Shown here: positions 61,763 to 64,000 of the stretch, piece after piece
How the letters are laid out: the number at the start of each line of letters is the position of its first letter
Position numbering within the stretch: the stretch's first letter is position 1
Assembly (NCBI RefSeq): GCF_031846345.1
Contig: NZ_JAVRHX010000002.1
Span: 124,001 to 188,000, forward strand
Reading direction: 5' to 3'
Source: Glaciecola petra
Lineage (GTDB): Bacteria > Pseudomonadota > Gammaproteobacteria > Enterobacterales > Alteromonadaceae
Length of the DNA: 64,000 nt
Notes under the pieces: generated by a model
The model's input: the letters and a program-made list of their open reading frames with translations, nothing else
Databases searched by the model: none
What the model was told of the DNA's origin: nothing
Translations under genes and position numbers: made by a program

Positions 61763-63958
61763 TCATGCAGGTCTAATATTTACCGGTACGCCATTGAGTA
61801 CTGCATTGCCAGATAGCTCGTCGAGCACCATTTCATCGGTTAGGTCGTTGCAGCTAACTCCTGCAATACTTTGTGCGTGCTCAAGCTGAATGCCCTTTTT
61901 GTCGTGCCCCCAACCATGAGGCACACACACTACACCAGGCATGACTTTGTCGGTGACTTCTGCCGCTATGTTTATTTCACCTACTCGAGAGGCGATAGTG
62001 ATATCTTGACCGTTTTCAATGTCGTGATTTTGCGCATCCAATGGGTGAATTTGCGCGGTGCAACGAGCGCTGTCCTTAACCATGCGTTTACTATTATGCA
62101 GCCAAGAATTATTTGATTTTAAGTGTCTACGACCTATCAAAAGAAGTGACTCATCGCTTGCTTGCGCACCAAAAAAGAAGGCCTCTACACGCTTAATATC
62201 AGGCATAAAATAGTCAATACTCAATTCGATAGTTTTACTTTGGGTAAACAGAGCGTCGGGCAGATTTGGCTGAAGTTCACCCAAGTCAATACCGTGTGGA
62301 TTATCAATCAAAGTTTGCAGGCTCAAATTATGTTCACCATTTGCATAGCGCCCAGACTTTAGTAAGTCGTCAACAACACCGCTGGGCTTTTTGTCCCATA
62401 ATGGCTGATATTTTTGTTTAATTGCTGCTTCAGTTTCGTCCATTTGCCCACTTGCAGATGAACTATCTTTTGCACGTTGTATTTCTAGTTTTTCAGCCAA
62501 GCTCAAATATATTTGCCAATCGCTGCGTTTGTCATCGCTCATAGGGAATACAGCCGGTGAAAACTTCGCTGAGTTCCGCACGGCAAACTTATGAAAAACA
62601 ATGTCGTAATGATCGCGTTCGAGTGCAGTGACAGGGGGCAAAATAACATCAGCATGGCGACTACTTTCGCCAATATAAAAGTCAACTGCTACTAAAAACT
62701 CAAGCTGCTCAAAGGCTTTGTCCAATTGAGGACCGTTGGGAGTCGTGAGCACTGGATTGCCCGCACCTAATATCATGCCCTTAATTTGCCCATCTCCCGG
62801 CGTGAGAATTTCTTCTGCTAGAGCCGATACGGGGTATTCACCACCAAATGAAGGCAAACCACGCACTCTTGTTTTGCCTTTGGCAATGCTGCCACGGCCA
62901 GAGTGAGGTAAGTAATCAGCCGCGGGTTGGGTAAACATCATACCGCCTTTTTTGTCTAGATTACCCGTTAACATATTAAACAACATAATGAGGTACTGAG
63001 TTAAGGTACCAAAACGTTGCACGCTAGCACCCATTCGACCGTAGCACGATGCTGATTCAGCTTGCGCAAATTCTTTTACCATTCGATGAATATCGTCAGC
63101 TGCAATACCAACTAATTTTGCAACTCTTTCAGGAGGGTAAGCGTCGACGTACTTTTCTACATCAAGCAGCCCGTCGGCTAATGGTAATATGTTGTCGGCT
63201 TTGCACAAGTTTTGGCTAAACAAACTATTAAGCATCGCTAACATTAGCAAGGCATCGGTGCCTGGCACTATAAAATGATGCTCACTGCTAACATCGGCAG
63301 TTTCGGTTTTTTTAGGATCGATAACAACTACTTTACCGCCCTTCTGCTGAATTGCTTTTAATCGTTTTTTAACATACGGCACGGTCATTATGCTGCCGTT
63401 AGAGGCAAGAGGGTTGCCGCCAATAATCATAAAATAGTCGGTATTATCTATGTCGGTAATGGGTATTTGGTTTTGATGGCCAAATAACTTAAGGCTAACG
63501 ATATGATGGGGTAATTGATCAACCGAGGTTGCTGAAAATCGATTAAACGACTGCAAAGTGCGAAAGAAATAAGGCCCAAATAAAATCGCACCATAATTGT
63601 GTGCATTGGGATTGCCTAAATAGGTCCCGAAGGCGTTTAAGCCATGTTTTTTCTGAATTTTATGAATATTTTCAGCCACTAAATCTAATGCTTCATCCCA
63701 TTCGATTTGTTGCCATTTGTCGCCTACTTTTTTAAGCGGATGGCGCACACGATCCTTGTCATCATATAAGTCCTTAAGGGCCTTTGCTTTTGGACAAACA
63801 TGACCTTGACTGAAAGGGTTATTTTTATCGCCGGCAATAGCAGTGATAAGATTTTCATTGTCGAGCACCTCAGTGGTGACTTCTATGCCGCACATGGCTT
63901 CGCAAAGTGTGCAGGTAGAATAATGTTTTGCGCTGGTCTGTTGAGTGCTTGTTGTCAT
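61763..63958 (-). CDS. Molybdopterin oxidoreductase with one 4Fe-4S cluster
   Basis: About 731 residues from MTTSTQQTSAKHY; I chose the ATG at 63958 because AAGGG lies about 9 bases upstream, while the longer frame starts at 63997 near the window edge. The N-terminal cluster motif is CTLCEAMCGIEV with the fourth Cys in GHVCPKAKAL. The molybdopterin domain follows (GTYLGNPNAHNYG, FMIIGGNPLASNGSI, VVIDPKKTETADVSSEHHFI, MGASVQRFGTLTQYLIMLFN) and the C-terminal dinucleotide-binding domain ends with CVPHGWGH. The presumed metal ligand region is not the selenocysteine type. Formate dehydrogenase- or reductase-like; the substrate is unclear. Confidence 0.9.
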   Translation of the reverse strand: MTTSTQQTSAKHYSTCTLCEAMCGIEVTTEVLDNENLITAIAGDKNNPFSQGHVCPKAKALKDLYDDKDRVRHPLKKVGDKWQQIEWDEALDLVAENIHKIQKKHGLNAFGTYLGNPNAHNYGAILFGPYFFRTLQSFNRFSATSVDQLPHHIVSLKLFGHQNQIPITDIDNTDYFMIIGGNPLASNGSIMTVPYVKKRLKAIQQKGGKVVVIDPKKTETADVSSEHHFIVPGTDALLMLAMLNSLFSQNLCKADNILPLADGLLDVEKYVDAYPPERVAKLVGIAADDIHRMVKEFAQAESASCYGRMGASVQRFGTLTQYLIMLFNMLTGNLDKKGGMMFTQPAADYLPHSGRGSIAKGKTRVRGLPSFGGEYPVSALAEEILTPGDGQIKGMILGAGNPVLTTPNGPQLDKAFEQLEFLVAVDFYIGESSRHADVILPPVTALERDHYDIVFHKFAVRNSAKFSPAVFPMSDDKRSDWQIYLSLAEKLEIQRAKDSSSASGQMDETEAAIKQKYQPLWDKKPSGVVDDLLKSGRYANGEHNLSLQTLIDNPHGIDLGELQPNLPDALFTQSKTIELSIDYFMPDIKRVEAFFFGAQASDESLLLIGRRHLKSNNSWLHNSKRMVKDSARCTAQIHPLDAQNHDIENGQDITIASRVGEINIAAEVTDKVMPGVVCVPHGWGHDKKGIQLEHAQSIAGVSCNDLTDEMVLDELSGNAVLNGVPVNIRPA

Positions 63959-64000
63959 TAATTTCAACCCTTTTGCATTTTGTTGTGAAAAAAGCACACT

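Overview
The window looks like chromosomal DNA of a low-GC marine gammaproteobacterium, most likely in the Alteromonadales (Paraglaciecola/Aliiglaciecola/Glaciecola-like). This is inferred from protein style: MSHA-type pilin, PqiABC, a TonB receptor next to a polysaccharide-lyase-like protein, several ligand-sensing propeller regulators, and a cohesin-like protein with an Alteromonad-style C-terminal sorting tail. No rRNA, tRNA, CRISPR array, prophage, integrase or transposase was recognised. Genes are tightly packed in short operons.

Left end (1-7.9 kb): a 5'-truncated RND-pump C-terminus runs into a gene cut by the window edge. Next come a frameshifted HExxH lipoprotein and a complete tripartite RND efflux operon (outer membrane factor, adaptor, pump), divergent from its own TetR-type regulator across a promoter region with two inverted repeats.

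8.2-17.9 kb: a secreted alpha/beta hydrolase lipoprotein overlapping a small four-cysteine Rap1a/Tai-like protein; a DUF2975 membrane protein with its YozG-like HTH partner; a periplasmic redox group (DUF4174, DsbD/ScsB-like, CPxVxKH redoxin); an ACT-domain protein; an SRPBCC-GyrI protein; and a divergent ACC deaminase/Lrp-type regulator pair.

17.9-31.4 kb: a GAF-GAF-GGDEF-EAL protein, a large secreted beta-propeller, a TonB receptor, a PL14-like secreted protein, an S41 protease, and a propeller-Y_Y_Y-GGDEF membrane protein.

31.7-38.1 kb: an AraC/7TM regulator followed by a small conserved protein and a serine hydrolase; an unusual ABC ATPase/permease pair; two small membrane proteins preceded by three DnaA-box-like repeats with exact 15-bp spacing; and a periplasmic binding-like protein.

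38.2-48.3 kb is the most interesting part: a hybrid two-component/AraC sensor divergent from a 1681-residue secreted multidomain protein ending in a dockerin-like calcium repeat, followed by a cohesin-like protein with a hydrophobic sorting tail, closed by a strong terminator. This may be a small cell-surface cohesin-dockerin assembly.

48.3-64 kb: pqiA1-pqiA2-pqiB-pqiC with overlapping genes, an MSHA-like pilin, a double DsbA/HCCA-isomerase-fold protein, a PhyH-type dioxygenase, a GntR(YtrA)-ABC operon with tandem operator-like repeats, an EamA exporter, a penicillin/AHL acylase, an AEC transporter and a molybdopterin oxidoreductase. Calls rest on reading motifs by eye; no database search was run.
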